A stretch of DNA of 64,000 nt from Sporosarcina sp. Marseille-Q4943 (GTDB lineage Bacteria > Bacillota > Bacilli > Bacillales_A > Planococcaceae). The stretch's first letter is position 1; every line of letters begins with the position of its first letter. The stretch covers positions 1,426,001-1,490,000 of the forward strand of contig NZ_CALSFT010000002.1 of the NCBI RefSeq assembly GCF_943736995.1. The letters run 5' to 3'. Position numbers and translations under genes: made by a program. The notes beneath the pieces were generated by a model. That model saw only the letters and a list, made by a program, of their open reading frames with translations. It searched no databases and was not told the DNA's origin. Positions 49,377-59,285 of this stretch are shown in pieces.

Positions 49377-51830
49377 TTGGCTGAAGGAATAGGGAATAAT
49401 GAAGCGGTTTTCATCGTTGGACGGCCTGTCGTCACTATTTTCCACAATCCTGATAATCTCTTTTCCATTGTTAAGATGAAAATAACGAAAACGAATAGTG
49501 GCTATGAGGATAAGGAAATCGTCATTAAGGGGAATTTTCCTCCCTTGGCGAACGAAGATGACTACAGACTGACGGGCAGGCTTGTCAATCATGCGACATA
49601 TGGGCAACAGTTCGACGTTCATACGTTTGCGAAAGAGATGCCCGAAACCGAAACGGGAATCGTCCATTACTTATCCGGAGATCTCTTTCCTGGAATCGGC
49701 AGAAAAACTGCCGACACTATCGTGAAAACGTTAGGCAAGGACGCCATCAAACAGATTCTGGAAAACCCTTCGGTTCTTGATCGCGTTCCGAAGCTTTCGG
49801 AAGAAAGGAAAGAGACTCTTGTGTCAGTGCTTCAGGAAAATCTCGGATTGGAAAGAAGCATGGTGCAATTGAATGAATGGGGATTCGGTCCTCAGCTTTC
49901 GATGCGAATCTACCAAACTTATCGAGAAGAAGTCATTGAACTGTTGAAAGAGAATCCCTACAAGCTGATCGAGGACGTTGAGGGAGTCGGTTTCCAGCGT
50001 GCGGATGAATTGGGAAGGCAGTTGGGAATTACCGGCAAGCATCCTTCCCGGGTGAAAGCTGCAATCCTTCACACGATGAACCAAGGCGTCCAGTCGGCTG
50101 GTCACGTCTATTTGCATGCTGAAACTGTGTTGCCCGAAGTGAAGCGGTTACTAGAGTCTAGCCAAACGGAAGAAGTGCCGTTCGATCATATTTCTAGATG
50201 TGTCATTGAATTGGTTGAGGAAACTAAGCTGTACGGGGAAGGACAAAGGCTTTATATCCCTTCGCTTTATTTTTCTGAAATAGGCATTGCCTCTAAAATG
50301 GAAAGAATCATGGAAAACGATCTTTCCGACAAATTCCCAGTTTCAGAAATCCGTAAAGCAATTGGAGAAGCCGAAGAGCGGCTTGGTGTTAATTATGCCG
50401 AAACCCAAGTGGCGGCAATCGAAAAAGCGCTCCATTCGCCTGCAATGATTTTGACAGGAGGACCCGGAACAGGAAAAACGACAGTTATCCGTGGTTTAGT
50501 GGAAGTGTATGCCGAGCTGCATGGTCTTTCACTCGATCCGAAAGTGTATGTGGAAAAAGAGGAGACCTTTCCAATCGTTTTAGCAGCTCCGACAGGGCGG
50601 GCAGCTAAAAGGATGTCCGAGTCGACAGGACTTCCCGCCATGACCATCCATCGGCTTCTCGGCTTCAACGGCCAGGAAAAAGATGATGCAATCGGCAGGG
50701 AAGTGGAAGGGCGGCTCATCATTATCGATGAAATGTCGATGGTCGATACATGGCTTGCCCATCAGCTCTTAAAAGCATTGCACAATGATATTCAAGTCCT
50801 TTTCGTAGGCGATCAGGATCAGCTTCCGCCAGTCGGTCCCGGTCAAGTGTTAAAAGATATGCTTGATTCGGGAAAGATACCTGTCGTTGAACTGACCGAA
50901 ATTTATCGCCAAAGCGCCGGGTCGACAATCATTGAGATGGCTCATATGATCAAAAATGCGGAATGGACAGATGACATAACGAGAAAAACGACTGACCGCT
51001 CCTTTATCAAGGCAAATGGAGAACAGATCCTCGAAGTCGTCGAACAGGTCGTGAAAAACGCCATTTCGAAAGGCCATCATATTAAAAACATCCAAGTGCT
51101 TGCTCCTATGTATAAAGGACCGGCCGGTATCGACGGACTGAACAAGATGATCCAACAGATGGTCAATCCACCGGGACCGGATCGGAAAGAAGTCGTCTTC
51201 GGAGATGTTGTCTATCGGATCGGAGACAAAGTGCTGCAGCTTGTCAATCAACCTGAAAGCAATGTGTTCAATGGCGATATGGGCGAAGTCATATCCATCA
51301 TCAAGGCGAAAGAAACCGTAGATAAAAAGGAAATGTTGATCGTTTCCTATGACGGAATTGAAGTGGAATATGAGCGTAACGACCTAAATCAAATTACGCT
51401 TGCCTATTGCTGTTCGATCCATAAGTCCCAAGGAAGTGAATTTCCAATCGTCGTCATGCCGGTCGTTCGAGGATACAGGAAAATGCTCCGAAGAAACCTT
51501 TTGTATACAGGAATTACAAGAGCTAAGAACTTCCTCATCCTATGCGGCGAACCGGAAGAATTCAAAATCGGCATTAACCGGACAGATGAACTGGAGCGGC
51601 AGACGACATTGAAAGATCGCCTGCGGAAGGAAACCCCTGTGGAAAACCGCGAAGAGATCATAGAAAATGAACAAGCCGGAGAGCAGCAATCTGTACCTGT
51701 CGAAACTAGCAGCGAGACGCCGCAAAGTCCGAAAGATTATAAGCTGACGATGGAAACGATGCTCGGAATCGATCCGATGATCGGGATGCAAGGAGTCTCT
51801 CCTTATGATTTTTCAGAGGCGATGGATTGA
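49377..51830 (+). CDS. recD2: ATP-dependent RecD2-type DNA helicase
   Basis: SF1B 5'-3' helicase without RecBC partners. The protein is 817 residues. A long N-terminal domain with helix-hairpin-helix repeats (FPGIGRKTADTIVKTLG, VEGVGFQRADELGRQLG) precedes Walker A LTGGPGTGKTTVI at about residue 362, Walker B IIIDEMSMVD, and the C-terminal SH3-like and helicase motifs (SIHKSQGSEFP). The TTG at 49377 has AAGGCGGTG at good spacing. The last codons contain the -35 box of the alaS promoter. Confidence 0.95.
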   Translation: MAEGIGNNEAVFIVGRPVVTIFHNPDNLFSIVKMKITKTNSGYEDKEIVIKGNFPPLANEDDYRLTGRLVNHATYGQQFDVHTFAKEMPETETGIVHYLSGDLFPGIGRKTADTIVKTLGKDAIKQILENPSVLDRVPKLSEERKETLVSVLQENLGLERSMVQLNEWGFGPQLSMRIYQTYREEVIELLKENPYKLIEDVEGVGFQRADELGRQLGITGKHPSRVKAAILHTMNQGVQSAGHVYLHAETVLPEVKRLLESSQTEEVPFDHISRCVIELVEETKLYGEGQRLYIPSLYFSEIGIASKMERIMENDLSDKFPVSEIRKAIGEAEERLGVNYAETQVAAIEKALHSPAMILTGGPGTGKTTVIRGLVEVYAELHGLSLDPKVYVEKEETFPIVLAAPTGRAAKRMSESTGLPAMTIHRLLGFNGQEKDDAIGREVEGRLIIIDEMSMVDTWLAHQLLKALHNDIQVLFVGDQDQLPPVGPGQVLKDMLDSGKIPVVELTEIYRQSAGSTIIEMAHMIKNAEWTDDITRKTTDRSFIKANGEQILEVVEQVVKNAISKGHHIKNIQVLAPMYKGPAGIDGLNKMIQQMVNPPGPDRKEVVFGDVVYRIGDKVLQLVNQPESNVFNGDMGEVISIIKAKETVDKKEMLIVSYDGIEVEYERNDLNQITLAYCCSIHKSQGSEFPIVVMPVVRGYRKMLRRNLLYTGITRAKNFLILCGEPEEFKIGINRTDELERQTTLKDRLRKETPVENREEIIENEQAGEQQSVPVETSSETPQSPKDYKLTMETMLGIDPMIGMQGVSPYDFSEAMD

Positions 51831-51855
51831 CACGGAGGCAGCGATTCCCTATAAT
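51827..51855 (+). promoter_or_regulatory. Consensus promoter of the alaS leader
   Basis: TTGACA (51827-51832), exactly 17 bases, TATAAT (51850-51855): a perfect sigma-A consensus. The -35 box contains the recD2 stop codon. Confidence 0.88.
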
Positions 51856-51861
51856 CCAAAG

Positions 51862-52090
51862 TATCATATGAAATTCGATGACGGAGAAAGTACGCCTACC
51901 GCCATGCTCAGAAAGGAATCCCGAGGCTGAAAGGATTCCCATGGCCGTTTGCCGGAAAGCTACTCCTGAGAGCAACTAACACTTGCCGTTTGCCGCGTTA
52001 TGGCTTCTTGAGATACCGGCGTTCCGCCGGTAAATTAGGGTGGTACCACGAAAAATCTTCGTCCCTTGTACAGGGGCGGGGATTTTTTTA
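51862..52090 (+). promoter_or_regulatory. T-box leader of alaS
   Basis: tRNA-Ala sensing leader. Stem I has the AGTA motif (GAGAAAGTACG) and an apical hairpin GGAATCC/GGATTCC around CGAGGCTGAAA. GGAG (51883-51886) can pair with CTCC (51963-51966), placing GCT at 51959-51961 as the alanine specifier. The T-box AGGGTGGTACCACG is at 52037-52050. The terminator AAATC..CCTTG / CAGGG..GGATTT with T run is at 52051-52089. Confidence 0.92.
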
Positions 52091-52141
52091 TTTTCACTTT
52101 ATTTATTTATTAATTGGAGTGGCGAGTTCTTTATCTTGGAT

Positions 52142-52331
52142 TGAAGCGGAAGCCGGCGACTCCAGCGAAAGCCGTAACGAAGAACGGCTTTTGCGAGCAA
52201 AAGCGAAGCGTTGGGAGCACAGGATGTATGATTTCTGCACAAATCGCAGAAATCATACAAATCGAACCTTTCGCTGTTCGATTGGCTCACCGCTCTCCCG
52301 CGGAAAGCGTCCGGCTGAAGCGGAAATCCAG
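52142..52331 (+). repeat. Dispersed repeat, copy C, within the alaS leader
   Basis: It starts with GAAGCCGGCGACTCCAGC-like sequence as in copy B, carries one unit like the 62-base tandem units of copy A (GCCGTAACGAAGAACGGC), a unique insert, then TTCGCTGTTCGATTGGCTCA and GCGGAAAGCGTCC. It fills the space between the T-box terminator and the alaS start, where no gene is present. Confidence 0.85.
52225..52259. repeat. Perfect 14-bp hairpin in repeat copy C
   Basis: TGTATGATTTCTGC (52225-52238) and GCAGAAATCATACA (52246-52259) are exact complements with a 7-base loop. No T run follows, so it is not a usual terminator. Confidence 0.9.
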
Positions 52332-52367
52332 GTACAATGGCAACTTGACTATTAAGGAGGAATATTC

Positions 52368-55001
52368 ATGAAAAAATTATCAGCATCTGAAATCAGAAAA
52401 ATGTTTCTTGATTACTTCAAAGAGCACGGCCATAGCGAAGAGCCATCAGCACCTCTAGTACCAATCGACGATCCTTCACTTCTTTGGATCAACAGCGGCG
52501 TCGCGACACTGAAAAAATATTTTGACGGACGTGTTGTCCCGACAAATCCGCGAATCGTCAACGCACAAAAGTCCATTCGTACAAACGACATCGAAAACGT
52601 AGGAAGAACTGCCCGCCACCACACATTCTTCGAAATGCTCGGAAACTTCTCAATCGGCGATTATTTCAAAGAAGAAGCAATCATCCGCGCGTGGGATTTC
52701 CTAACGAATGAAAAATGGATCGGCTTCAATCCCGACTTGCTTTCCGTCACGGTCCACCCAGAAGATGAAGAAGCATACGCGATTTGGAGAGACAAAATCG
52801 GTATTCCCGAAGAGCGCATCATCCGATTGGAAGGGAACTTCTGGGATATCGGGGAAGGTCCAAGCGGCCCGAACTCCGAAATCTTCTACGATCGTGGTCC
52901 GTCTTTCGGCGACGATTTTTCGGATCCGGAACTATATCCCGGCGGCGAAAACGACCGTTATTTAGAAATTTGGAACTTAGTATTCTCCGAGTTCAACCAT
53001 AATCCTGATCATACGTACACACCGCTGCCAAAGAAAAACATCGATACAGGAATGGGGCTTGAAAGGATGGCCTCCGTCATCCAGGAAGTGCCGACGAACT
53101 TCGACACAGACCTATTCATGCCGATCATCCATGCTGTAGAAAAAGTGTCTGGTGAAAAGTATGGCAAAGACGGTGTGAAAGATACAGCATTTAAAGTGAT
53201 TGCAGATCATATTAGAACTGTTGCGTTCGCTATCGGCGACGGTGCATTGCCTTCTAATGAAGGAAGGGGATATGTACTACGGAGACTGCTACGTCGTGCA
53301 GTACGCTTTGCGAAACAATTGGACATTAATAAGCCGTTCATGTATGAACTCGTTCCTGTCGTCGGGGAAGTGATGCAAGACTTTTATCCCGAAGTCAAAG
53401 ATAAAGAAGCATTCATCATGAAAGTAATCAAAAACGAGGAAGAGCGATTCCACGAAACATTGAATGAAGGAATGGCAATTTTAAATGGCGTCATTGAAAA
53501 AGCGAAGGCAGAAGGCAATCCAATCGTATCGGGTGCGGACGCGTTCAAGCTTTACGATACGTACGGCTTTCCATTTGAGCTGACAGAGGAATTTGGGGAG
53601 GAAGCGGGCGTAACCGTCGATCGTGCTGGATTTGACAAAGAAATGGATAACCAACGAAAACGCGCCAGAGCTGCACGCCAAGATGTAGATTCAATGCATG
53701 TCCAATCGGAAGTGCTTGGCAGCATCCATGAAAAAAGCGAATTCATCGGATATGATCAACTGTCTTGCAATACAAAAATCGTTGCCCTATTGCATAATGG
53801 CGAATTGGTTGCACATGCTTCTGAAGGCGATGAAATCCAGTTCATGCTGGAGCGTACACCTTTCTACGCGGAAAGTGGTGGTCAAATCGCGGATAAAGGA
53901 ACTGTATCAAGCGATACATTCATCGTCGATGTAAAAGATGTCAAAAAAGCTCCAAATGGTCAACATCTGCATACTGCTGTTGTTCGTTCAGGAGAAATTG
54001 CTGACAAATCGGAAGTGTTTGCTGAGGTAGATTCAGAATCACGTAAAATGACAATTAAAAACCATACCGCTACACATCTTCTGCACAAAGCTTTGAAAAG
54101 CGTCCTCGGCGAGCATGTCAATCAGGCAGGCTCTTATGTAGGACCAGATCGTCTCCGTTTCGACTTCTCCCATTTCGGGCAAGTGACGAAAGAGGAACTG
54201 GAAAAAATCGAAGCAATCGTCAATGAAAAGATTTGGGCCGATATCCCTGTCCAAATCGAACAGAAACCGATTGATGAAGCAAAAGAGATGGGCGCAATGG
54301 CGCTATTTGGTGAAAAATACGGAAATATCGTCCGCGTAGTGTCAGTCGGGGATTATTCAATTGAATTGTGCGGAGGTTGCCATGTGCCGGCCACTTCGAC
54401 GATCGGACTCTTTAAAATTGAGTCGGAAGGCGGCATCGGTGCTGGTACGAGAAGAATTGAAGCAATTACAGGGCAAGAGGCATATGAATCATTTAAAAAG
54501 GAAGAGGCCCTTCTTACGGAAGCCGCTGCATTATTGAAAGCAAATCCGAAAGATCTCGTGACGAAAGTCAGCTCCTTCCTATCTGATATGAAAGAGCTTC
54601 AGCGGGAAAATGAATCGCTTTCTGCAAAGCTTGGGAACAGTCAGCTCACGGATATCTTGGCAACTGCTCAACAGGTTGACGATGTGACTGTCCTTTCCGC
54701 TAGAGTCGATGTTAAGGATAATAATGCACTTCGACAAATGATTGATGAATTGAAGCAACAAGTGAGCAATGGTGTAATTGTCCTAGGAGCTGCGGCTGAT
54801 GGAAAAGTTTTATTGGCAGCGGGAGTGACAGAAGATTTGAAAAACGGGAACTTCCATGCTGGAAAAATCGTCAATCATGTAGCATCTCTCTGTGGCGGCA
54901 AGGGCGGAGGCCGTCCGGACATGGCGATGGCAGGTGCAAAAGATGCTTCTAAACTTGATGAAGCACTTCATTCCGTGTATGATTATGTCAAATCCGTTTA
55001 A
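52368..55001 (+). CDS. alaS: Alanyl-tRNA synthetase
   Basis: Class II synthetase with editing domain, 877 residues. Motif 2 region [20 protein letters not shown], motif 3 [12 protein letters not shown], editing-site [11 protein letters not shown] and [13 protein letters not shown] zinc motif, and the C-terminal [14 protein letters not shown] of the C-Ala domain are all present. AAGGAGGAAT precedes the ATG. Expression should depend on the T-box. Confidence 0.98.
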   Translation: MKKLSASEIRKMFLDYFKEHGHSEEPSAPLVPIDDPSLLWINSGVATLKKYFDGRVVPTNPRIVNAQKSIRTNDIENVGRTARHHTFFEMLGNFSIGDYFKEEAIIRAWDFLTNEKWIGFNPDLLSVTVHPEDEEAYAIWRDKIGIPEERIIRLEGNFWDIGEGPSGPNSEIFYDRGPSFGDDFSDPELYPGGENDRYLEIWNLVFSEFNHNPDHTYTPLPKKNIDTGMGLERMASVIQEVPTNFDTDLFMPIIHAVEKVSGEKYGKDGVKDTAFKVIADHIRTVAFAIGDGALPSNEGRGYVLRRLLRRAVRFAKQLDINKPFMYELVPVVGEVMQDFYPEVKDKEAFIMKVIKNEEERFHETLNEGMAILNGVIEKAKAEGNPIVSGADAFKLYDTYGFPFELTEEFGEEAGVTVDRAGFDKEMDNQRKRARAARQDVDSMHVQSEVLGSIHEKSEFIGYDQLSCNTKIVALLHNGELVAHASEGDEIQFMLERTPFYAESGGQIADKGTVSSDTFIVDVKDVKKAPNGQHLHTAVVRSGEIADKSEVFAEVDSESRKMTIKNHTATHLLHKALKSVLGEHVNQAGSYVGPDRLRFDFSHFGQVTKEELEKIEAIVNEKIWADIPVQIEQKPIDEAKEMGAMALFGEKYGNIVRVVSVGDYSIELCGGCHVPATSTIGLFKIESEGGIGAGTRRIEAITGQEAYESFKKEEALLTEAAALLKANPKDLVTKVSSFLSDMKELQRENESLSAKLGNSQLTDILATAQQVDDVTVLSARVDVKDNNALRQMIDELKQQVSNGVIVLGAAADGKVLLAAGVTEDLKNGNFHAGKIVNHVASLCGGKGGGRPDMAMAGAKDASKLDEALHSVYDYVKSV

Positions 55002-55082
55002 GCGGAAATGGATGTCGGGTATAGAGCTAGTGGGAAAGGTATCCGATTTGCTAACGGACGATTGGAAAGCGGGGTGTCGACT

Positions 55083-55355
55083 ATGAATTCATACGACAAG
55101 ACGATGAAATTCAACTTTCCTGAAGAATCAATGGAGCAAGAAGTGAAACAGGTCATGCTCCATGTGCACAAAGCATTGGAAGACAAGGGCTATAATCCCA
55201 TCAACCAAATTGTCGGTTACCTCTTATCGGGCGATCCGGCTTATATCCCTCGCCACTATGAGGCGCGAAATCTCATCAGGAAATTGGAGAGGGACGAGAT
55301 TCTCGAGGAATTGGTCAAGTTTTACATCCGTGAAAACGGAGGTCAGACGAATTGA
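55083..55355 (+). CDS. ireB: IreB family regulatory phosphoprotein (YrzL)
   Basis: The protein is 90 residues. [12 protein letters not shown] and [24 protein letters not shown] are near-invariant in the UPF0297/IreB family. In Enterococcus IreB is a target of the Ser/Thr kinase IreK and affects cephalosporin tolerance. The ATG at 55083 is chosen to match family length; the ribosome binding site is weak (GGGG). The order alaS-ireB-yqgF is conserved in Firmicutes. Overlaps yqgF by 4 bases. Confidence 0.92.
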   Translation: MNSYDKTMKFNFPEESMEQEVKQVMLHVHKALEDKGYNPINQIVGYLLSGDPAYIPRHYEARNLIRKLERDEILEELVKFYIRENGGQTN

Positions 55356-55771
55356 GGGTAATGGGATTGGACGTCGGTTCCAAAACGGTCGGTATTGCAA
55401 TCAGCGATGCTCTTGGGTGGACAGCCCAAGGCATCGAAACGATTAAAATCGATGAAAGTGCCGGCCAATTTGGCATGTCCAGAATTCAGGAGCTTGTAGC
55501 TGAATATGCGGTCACCTCTTTCGTAGTCGGATATCCGAAGAACATGAACAACTCAGTTGGTCCGAGAGGGGAAGCATCCGAAAGGTTTGCTGAAATGTTG
55601 GAAGAGGCGTTTGGTTTTCCTGTTATTCTTTGGGATGAGCGGTTGACGACGATGGCAGCGGAACGCATGTTGATCGAAGCGGATGTCAGTAGGAAAAAAA
55701 GAAAGACTGTCATCGATAAGATGGCGGCAGTCATGATACTTCAAGGGTATCTTGATTCAAAAAATAGATGA
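55352..55771 (+). CDS. yqgF: RuvX/YqgF family nuclease-fold protein
   Basis: The protein is 139 residues with the RNase H-like fold: [33 protein letters not shown] and [17 protein letters not shown]. Family members act in 16S rRNA 5' end processing. The TTG at 55352 has GGAGGT 8 bases upstream. Confidence 0.93.
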   Translation: MRVMGLDVGSKTVGIAISDALGWTAQGIETIKIDESAGQFGMSRIQELVAEYAVTSFVVGYPKNMNNSVGPRGEASERFAEMLEEAFGFPVILWDERLTTMAAERMLIEADVSRKKRKTVIDKMAAVMILQGYLDSKNR

Positions 55772-55781
55772 GGTGAATAAA

Positions 55782-56075
55782 ATGGAACATGGACAAGAAA
55801 CAATGACAGTTGTAGATGAGCACGGAGTAGAGCATGTATGTGAGGTAATCTTCACATTTGAATCAGAGGATTTCGGAAAATCATACGTCCTTTATCATAT
55901 TCTAGGTGAAGAAGAAGTGGGCGATGATGAAGAGGTTGAAATCCATGCTTCAGCTTTCATCCCATCTGAAGACAATGAAGACGGTGAACTATTGCCGATC
56001 GAGACTGATGAGGAATGGGACATGATCGAAGAAATGTTGAACACATTCCTTGCAGAAGACGAGGACGAAGAATAA
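55782..56075 (+). CDS. DUF1292 protein (YrzB-like)
   Basis: Small acidic protein of 97 residues ([19 protein letters not shown], then SYVLYH and [13 protein letters not shown]). Conserved after yqgF in Firmicutes; function unknown. The ATG at 55782 follows GAGGTGA; an in-frame ATG inside yqgF is rejected. A terminator follows. Confidence 0.87.
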   Translation: MEHGQETMTVVDEHGVEHVCEVIFTFESEDFGKSYVLYHILGEEEVGDDEEVEIHASAFIPSEDNEDGELLPIETDEEWDMIEEMLNTFLAEDEDEE

Positions 56076-56089
56076 TCCATATGTGCACG

Positions 56090-56120
56090 GACGGAATGGT
56101 GCAGGCCATTCCGTCTTTTT
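56090..56120 (+). terminator. Terminator after the DUF1292 gene
   Basis: GACGGAATGG (56090-56099) and CCATTCCGTC (56106-56115) form a perfect 10-bp stem, then five T. Confidence 0.93.
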
Positions 56121-56172
56121 ACTGCTATGGAACTTTTTTTAGAGAGAAATTGTTGGAATGAGGTGATGCTTG

Positions 56173-57297
56173 ATGGAGAACGGTTCGAAAAAGGATCAAA
56201 TGTTTGAGAAAATGCTAGAACAGAAAAAAGAAGTGAAAATAGTGAGACGTATCGTGTTCGTTGTCGCGCTCGTTCTTATTATCGGTGCTTTGATCGGAGG
56301 CCGAGCGGTATATAAATACATAACTGAAGCCCTCCAACCGGTCGATCCGAACTCAGAAGAAGTGATTGAAGTGGAAATCCCGATCGGCTCCGGCTTGACT
56401 TCGATTTCAGAAATGCTGGAAGCCAAAGGAATCGTTAAAGATGCTAAGATCTTTAAATATTATGCTAAGTTCAACAATGAATCCCAATTCCAGGCAGGCT
56501 CATATGGCTTGACAAAAGCGATGACAATGGATGAGTTGATCGAAAGCCTCAAGACTGGGAAGGTATACAGGACGCCTGTATTCACGATGACAATCCCCGA
56601 AGGTCTGACGCTGAATCAGATTGCAGTAATTGTTGAAAAGCGGATAGGCATACCGGAAAAAGAGTTTTTGGATTATGTCAATGATGAGCAAACGATTGCT
56701 GATCTGATGGGAAGATATCCGAATATTCTAACCGAAGAGATTTTGAAAGAGGAAGTAAGATATCCGTTGGAAGGTTATTTATTCCCAGCGACGTATCCGT
56801 TTTATGAAGAGAAGCCATCGGTCGAAACGGTTGTCACGACGATGCTCGATGCAACATCAGACAACATCACTCCATACTTCGCGTATTTGGACAGCAATAA
56901 AAAATCGGTCCATTGGCTACTTACTTTCGCCAGCCTGCTTGAAAGGGAAGCGACGGCTAAAACCGATCGGGAGACGATTGCAAGTGTCTTTTACAATCGA
57001 ATGGATGAAGGGATGCCGCTCCAGACGGATCCTACAGTGTTGTACGCATTAGGCAAACATAAGGATCGGGTACTCTATTCCGATCTGGAAGTCCAGGACC
57101 CGTATAATACGTACGTCCATAAAGGCCTCCCACCTGGTCCGATTGCAAATGCCGGCAGATCTTCGATAGAAGCGGTCGTAGATCCTTCCATCACGGACTA
57201 TTTTTATTTCCTTGCCGATAAGGACGGAAAAAATTATTTTGCTAAGACATATGAAGAACATTTGAGATTAAAGAAAGAACATATATCGGGAGAATGA
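56173..57297 (+). CDS. mltG: Endolytic murein transglycosylase MltG
   Basis: Membrane-bound lytic transglycosylase that cuts nascent glycan strands. The protein is 374 residues: one N-terminal helix (RIVFVVALVLIIGALIGG), a LysM-like segment (EIPIGSGLTSISEMLEAKGI) and the YceG domain with the catalytic Glu in LASLLEREATAK and the motif QTDPTVLYALG. ATG 56173 chosen; GAGGTG lies 8 bases upstream. Confidence 0.94.
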   Translation: MENGSKKDQMFEKMLEQKKEVKIVRRIVFVVALVLIIGALIGGRAVYKYITEALQPVDPNSEEVIEVEIPIGSGLTSISEMLEAKGIVKDAKIFKYYAKFNNESQFQAGSYGLTKAMTMDELIESLKTGKVYRTPVFTMTIPEGLTLNQIAVIVEKRIGIPEKEFLDYVNDEQTIADLMGRYPNILTEEILKEEVRYPLEGYLFPATYPFYEEKPSVETVVTTMLDATSDNITPYFAYLDSNKKSVHWLLTFASLLEREATAKTDRETIASVFYNRMDEGMPLQTDPTVLYALGKHKDRVLYSDLEVQDPYNTYVHKGLPPGPIANAGRSSIEAVVDPSITDYFYFLADKDGKNYFAKTYEEHLRLKKEHISGE

Positions 57298-57326
57298 CTG
57301 ATTTAAATAGAATGGAAGTGCCTTGT

Positions 57327-57968
57327 ATGAAAGCCTTTGAAGCTTATATTTCGAGCATGCGAGAAGCGGACAGTCCACTGATTCGTGAGATGGAGGAATT
57401 CGCGGCAGAACACCGTATTCCAATCATGGATCGGAGCGGGATGGAAACGTTCATCGGCCTGCTTCGAATCCAACGGCCGAAGCTAATACTTGAAATCGGA
57501 AGCGCAATAGGCTATTCTGCTATCCGGATGGTTTCCTCTTTGGAGGAAGCTTCTGTCGTTACGATTGAGCGGGATCAGGAGCGGTATGCATCCGCCGTGG
57601 AATACATTGAGCGAAGCGGATTCGGAGACAGGATTACGATCATCGAGGGAGATGCACTTCTTCTATCCGATGAAACAATCCCTTCATTGCGTTATGATGC
57701 CCTGTTCATTGATGCTGCAAAAGGTCAATATAAACGGTTCTTTGAAAAGTACTCCGAGCATGTAGAGCCGGGCGGAATAATCTATTGCGATAATATGTTC
57801 ATGCACGGTGCCGTCATGCTTCCGGATGAAGAAGTGCCGAAACGGAATCGTACGATGATTCGTAATCTGAAGGAATTCACTTCATGGGTTATGAAGCATC
57901 CGAATTATGAGACGTCATTGCTGCCAGTAGGCGATGGTATCCTGGTTGCGGTAAAAAAGAGGGACTAA
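57327..57968 (+). CDS. trmR: tRNA 5-hydroxyuridine methyltransferase TrmR-like O-methyltransferase
   Basis: SAM-dependent methyltransferase of the YrrM family; B. subtilis TrmR methylates 5-hydroxyuridine at tRNA position 34. The protein is 213 residues. The SAM motif is LEIGSAIGYSAIRM, the acidic residue is in VTIERDQERY, and the metal-site region is YDALFIDAAKGQYKRFFE. ATG 57327 is chosen for its GGAAGTG site; an ATG at 57294 overlapping mltG is also possible. Confidence 0.87.
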   Translation: MKAFEAYISSMREADSPLIREMEEFAAEHRIPIMDRSGMETFIGLLRIQRPKLILEIGSAIGYSAIRMVSSLEEASVVTIERDQERYASAVEYIERSGFGDRITIIEGDALLLSDETIPSLRYDALFIDAAKGQYKRFFEKYSEHVEPGGIIYCDNMFMHGAVMLPDEEVPKRNRTMIRNLKEFTSWVMKHPNYETSLLPVGDGILVAVKKRD

Positions 57969-58001
57969 GCAAGATCCCTGTAATTTGTGGGAGGAAAAGA
58001 A

Positions 58002-58640
58002 ATGGATAAGAGAAAGCCTCTCGTCATCGGCATTGCCGGTGGTTCGGGATCAGGAAAGACGAGTGTTACGAACAGAATTTATGAAGTGTTCAAGGAACAC
58101 TCAGTTGTCGTCATCGAACAAGATTATTATTACAAAGATCAATCCCATCTAGAGTTTGAAGAAAGATTGTTGACGAATTATGATCATCCACTTGCATTTG
58201 ATACGGATCTGTTGATCGAACATATCGGAAAACTACTTGATCGGAAGACAATCGAAAAGCCGGTTTACGATTATGCGCTCCATACGAGATCTGATCAGAA
58301 AATCGCAATTGAACCGAAAGACGTCATCATTCTCGAAGGAATTCTCGTTTTGGAAGATGAAAGGCTCCGGGATTTGATGGATATTAAACTATTTGTCGAT
58401 ACGGATGCGGATTTGCGAATTATCAGACGTTTGATGAGGGACATTAATGAGCGAGGGCGAACAATCGAATCGGTCATTGAACAATACCTCTCAGTCGTTC
58501 GTCCAATGCATAATCAATTCATAGAACCGACAAAGCGCTACGCGGATATTATAATTCCCGAAGGCGGACATAATGAAGTCGCTATTGATTTGATGGTCAC
58601 GAAAATAAAAACAATTCTTGAATTTGGAACGAATTTGTAA
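58002..58640 (+). CDS. udk: Uridine kinase
   Basis: Phosphorylates uridine and cytidine in pyrimidine salvage. The protein is 212 residues. Walker [13 protein letters not shown], then [12 protein letters not shown] and [25 protein letters not shown] 58002 follows GGGAGG. In B. subtilis two U32 peptidase genes lie between yrrM and udk; here they are absent. Confidence 0.96.
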   Translation: MDKRKPLVIGIAGGSGSGKTSVTNRIYEVFKEHSVVVIEQDYYYKDQSHLEFEERLLTNYDHPLAFDTDLLIEHIGKLLDRKTIEKPVYDYALHTRSDQKIAIEPKDVIILEGILVLEDERLRDLMDIKLFVDTDADLRIIRRLMRDINERGRTIESVIEQYLSVVRPMHNQFIEPTKRYADIIIPEGGHNEVAIDLMVTKIKTILEFGTNL

Positions 58641-58671
58641 TATGATGAAGTCAGAATTCAATATAAATGAG

Positions 58672-58712
58672 ACTATGTCGCATACCTCTTGCAGGAGCGG
58701 CATAGTGTTTTT
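58672..58712 (+). terminator. Terminator after udk
   Basis: ACTATGTCGC (58672-58681) pairs with GCGGCATAGT (58697-58706) with one G-U pair, then GTTTTT. Confidence 0.82.
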
Positions 58713-58738
58713 ATGAACAGGAATATGAGGAGTGTTGT

Positions 58739-59218
58739 ATGATGGTATCAGAGAAAAAGTATCCGATGACAGCATCGGGTAAGAAAAAATTAGAAGAAGA
58801 GCTTGAGTTTCTTAAAACAGTAAAACGTAAAGAAGTAGTGGAACGCATCAAAATTGCACGGAGTTACGGAGACCTCTCGGAAAACTCGGAGTACGATTCC
58901 GCAAAAGAGGACCAAGCATTTGTCGAAGGTAAGATTTCTACACTGGAATCGATGATCCGCAACTCCGTCATCATTACAGAAAATGAAATGAATACTGACG
59001 AAGTACAACTAGGGAAAACAGTTACATTCAAGGAATTGCCTGACGGGGACGAAGAGACATATACAATCGTCGGCTCTGCCGAAGCGAATCCGATTGAAGG
59101 ATTGATTTCCAACGATTCACCGATTGCAAAAGGCTTGATTGGCCGCAGTAAAGGCGATGAAGTGAAGATCTTGACTCCTGGTGGGGAAATGTCGGTCGTT
59201 ATTGTTGAAATTAAGTGA
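58739..59218 (+). CDS. greA: Transcription elongation factor GreA
   Basis: Stimulates RNA cleavage by backtracked RNA polymerase. The protein is 159 residues: N-terminal coiled-coil ([20 protein letters not shown]) with the acidic tip ([18 protein letters not shown]) and the C-terminal FKBP-like domain. An ATG at 58742 is an equal alternative. In B. subtilis it also follows udk. Confidence 0.97.
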   Translation: MMVSEKKYPMTASGKKKLEEELEFLKTVKRKEVVERIKIARSYGDLSENSEYDSAKEDQAFVEGKISTLESMIRNSVIITENEMNTDEVQLGKTVTFKELPDGDEETYTIVGSAEANPIEGLISNDSPIAKGLIGRSKGDEVKILTPGGEMSVVIVEIK

Positions 59219-59223
59219 CCTTG

Positions 59224-59253
59224 AATGGCCGCCTTCAAATGAGGGCGGCCATT
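59224..59253 (+). repeat. Hairpin after greA without T run
   Basis: AATGGCCGCC (59224-59233) pairs with GGCGGCCATT (59244-59253). It looks like a terminator stem, but only ACTCG follows, so it may stabilise or attenuate the transcript into yrrS. Confidence 0.7.
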
Positions 59254-59285
59254 ACTCGTTAGCAAGAAGATAGGGGGAAGGATAT

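Noticed and set aside
51990..52355. 121-codon ORF running from the alaS T-box through the repeat
   Set aside because: It crosses the T-box terminator and repeat copy C; composition is unlike a protein and the region is explained as a leader RNA.
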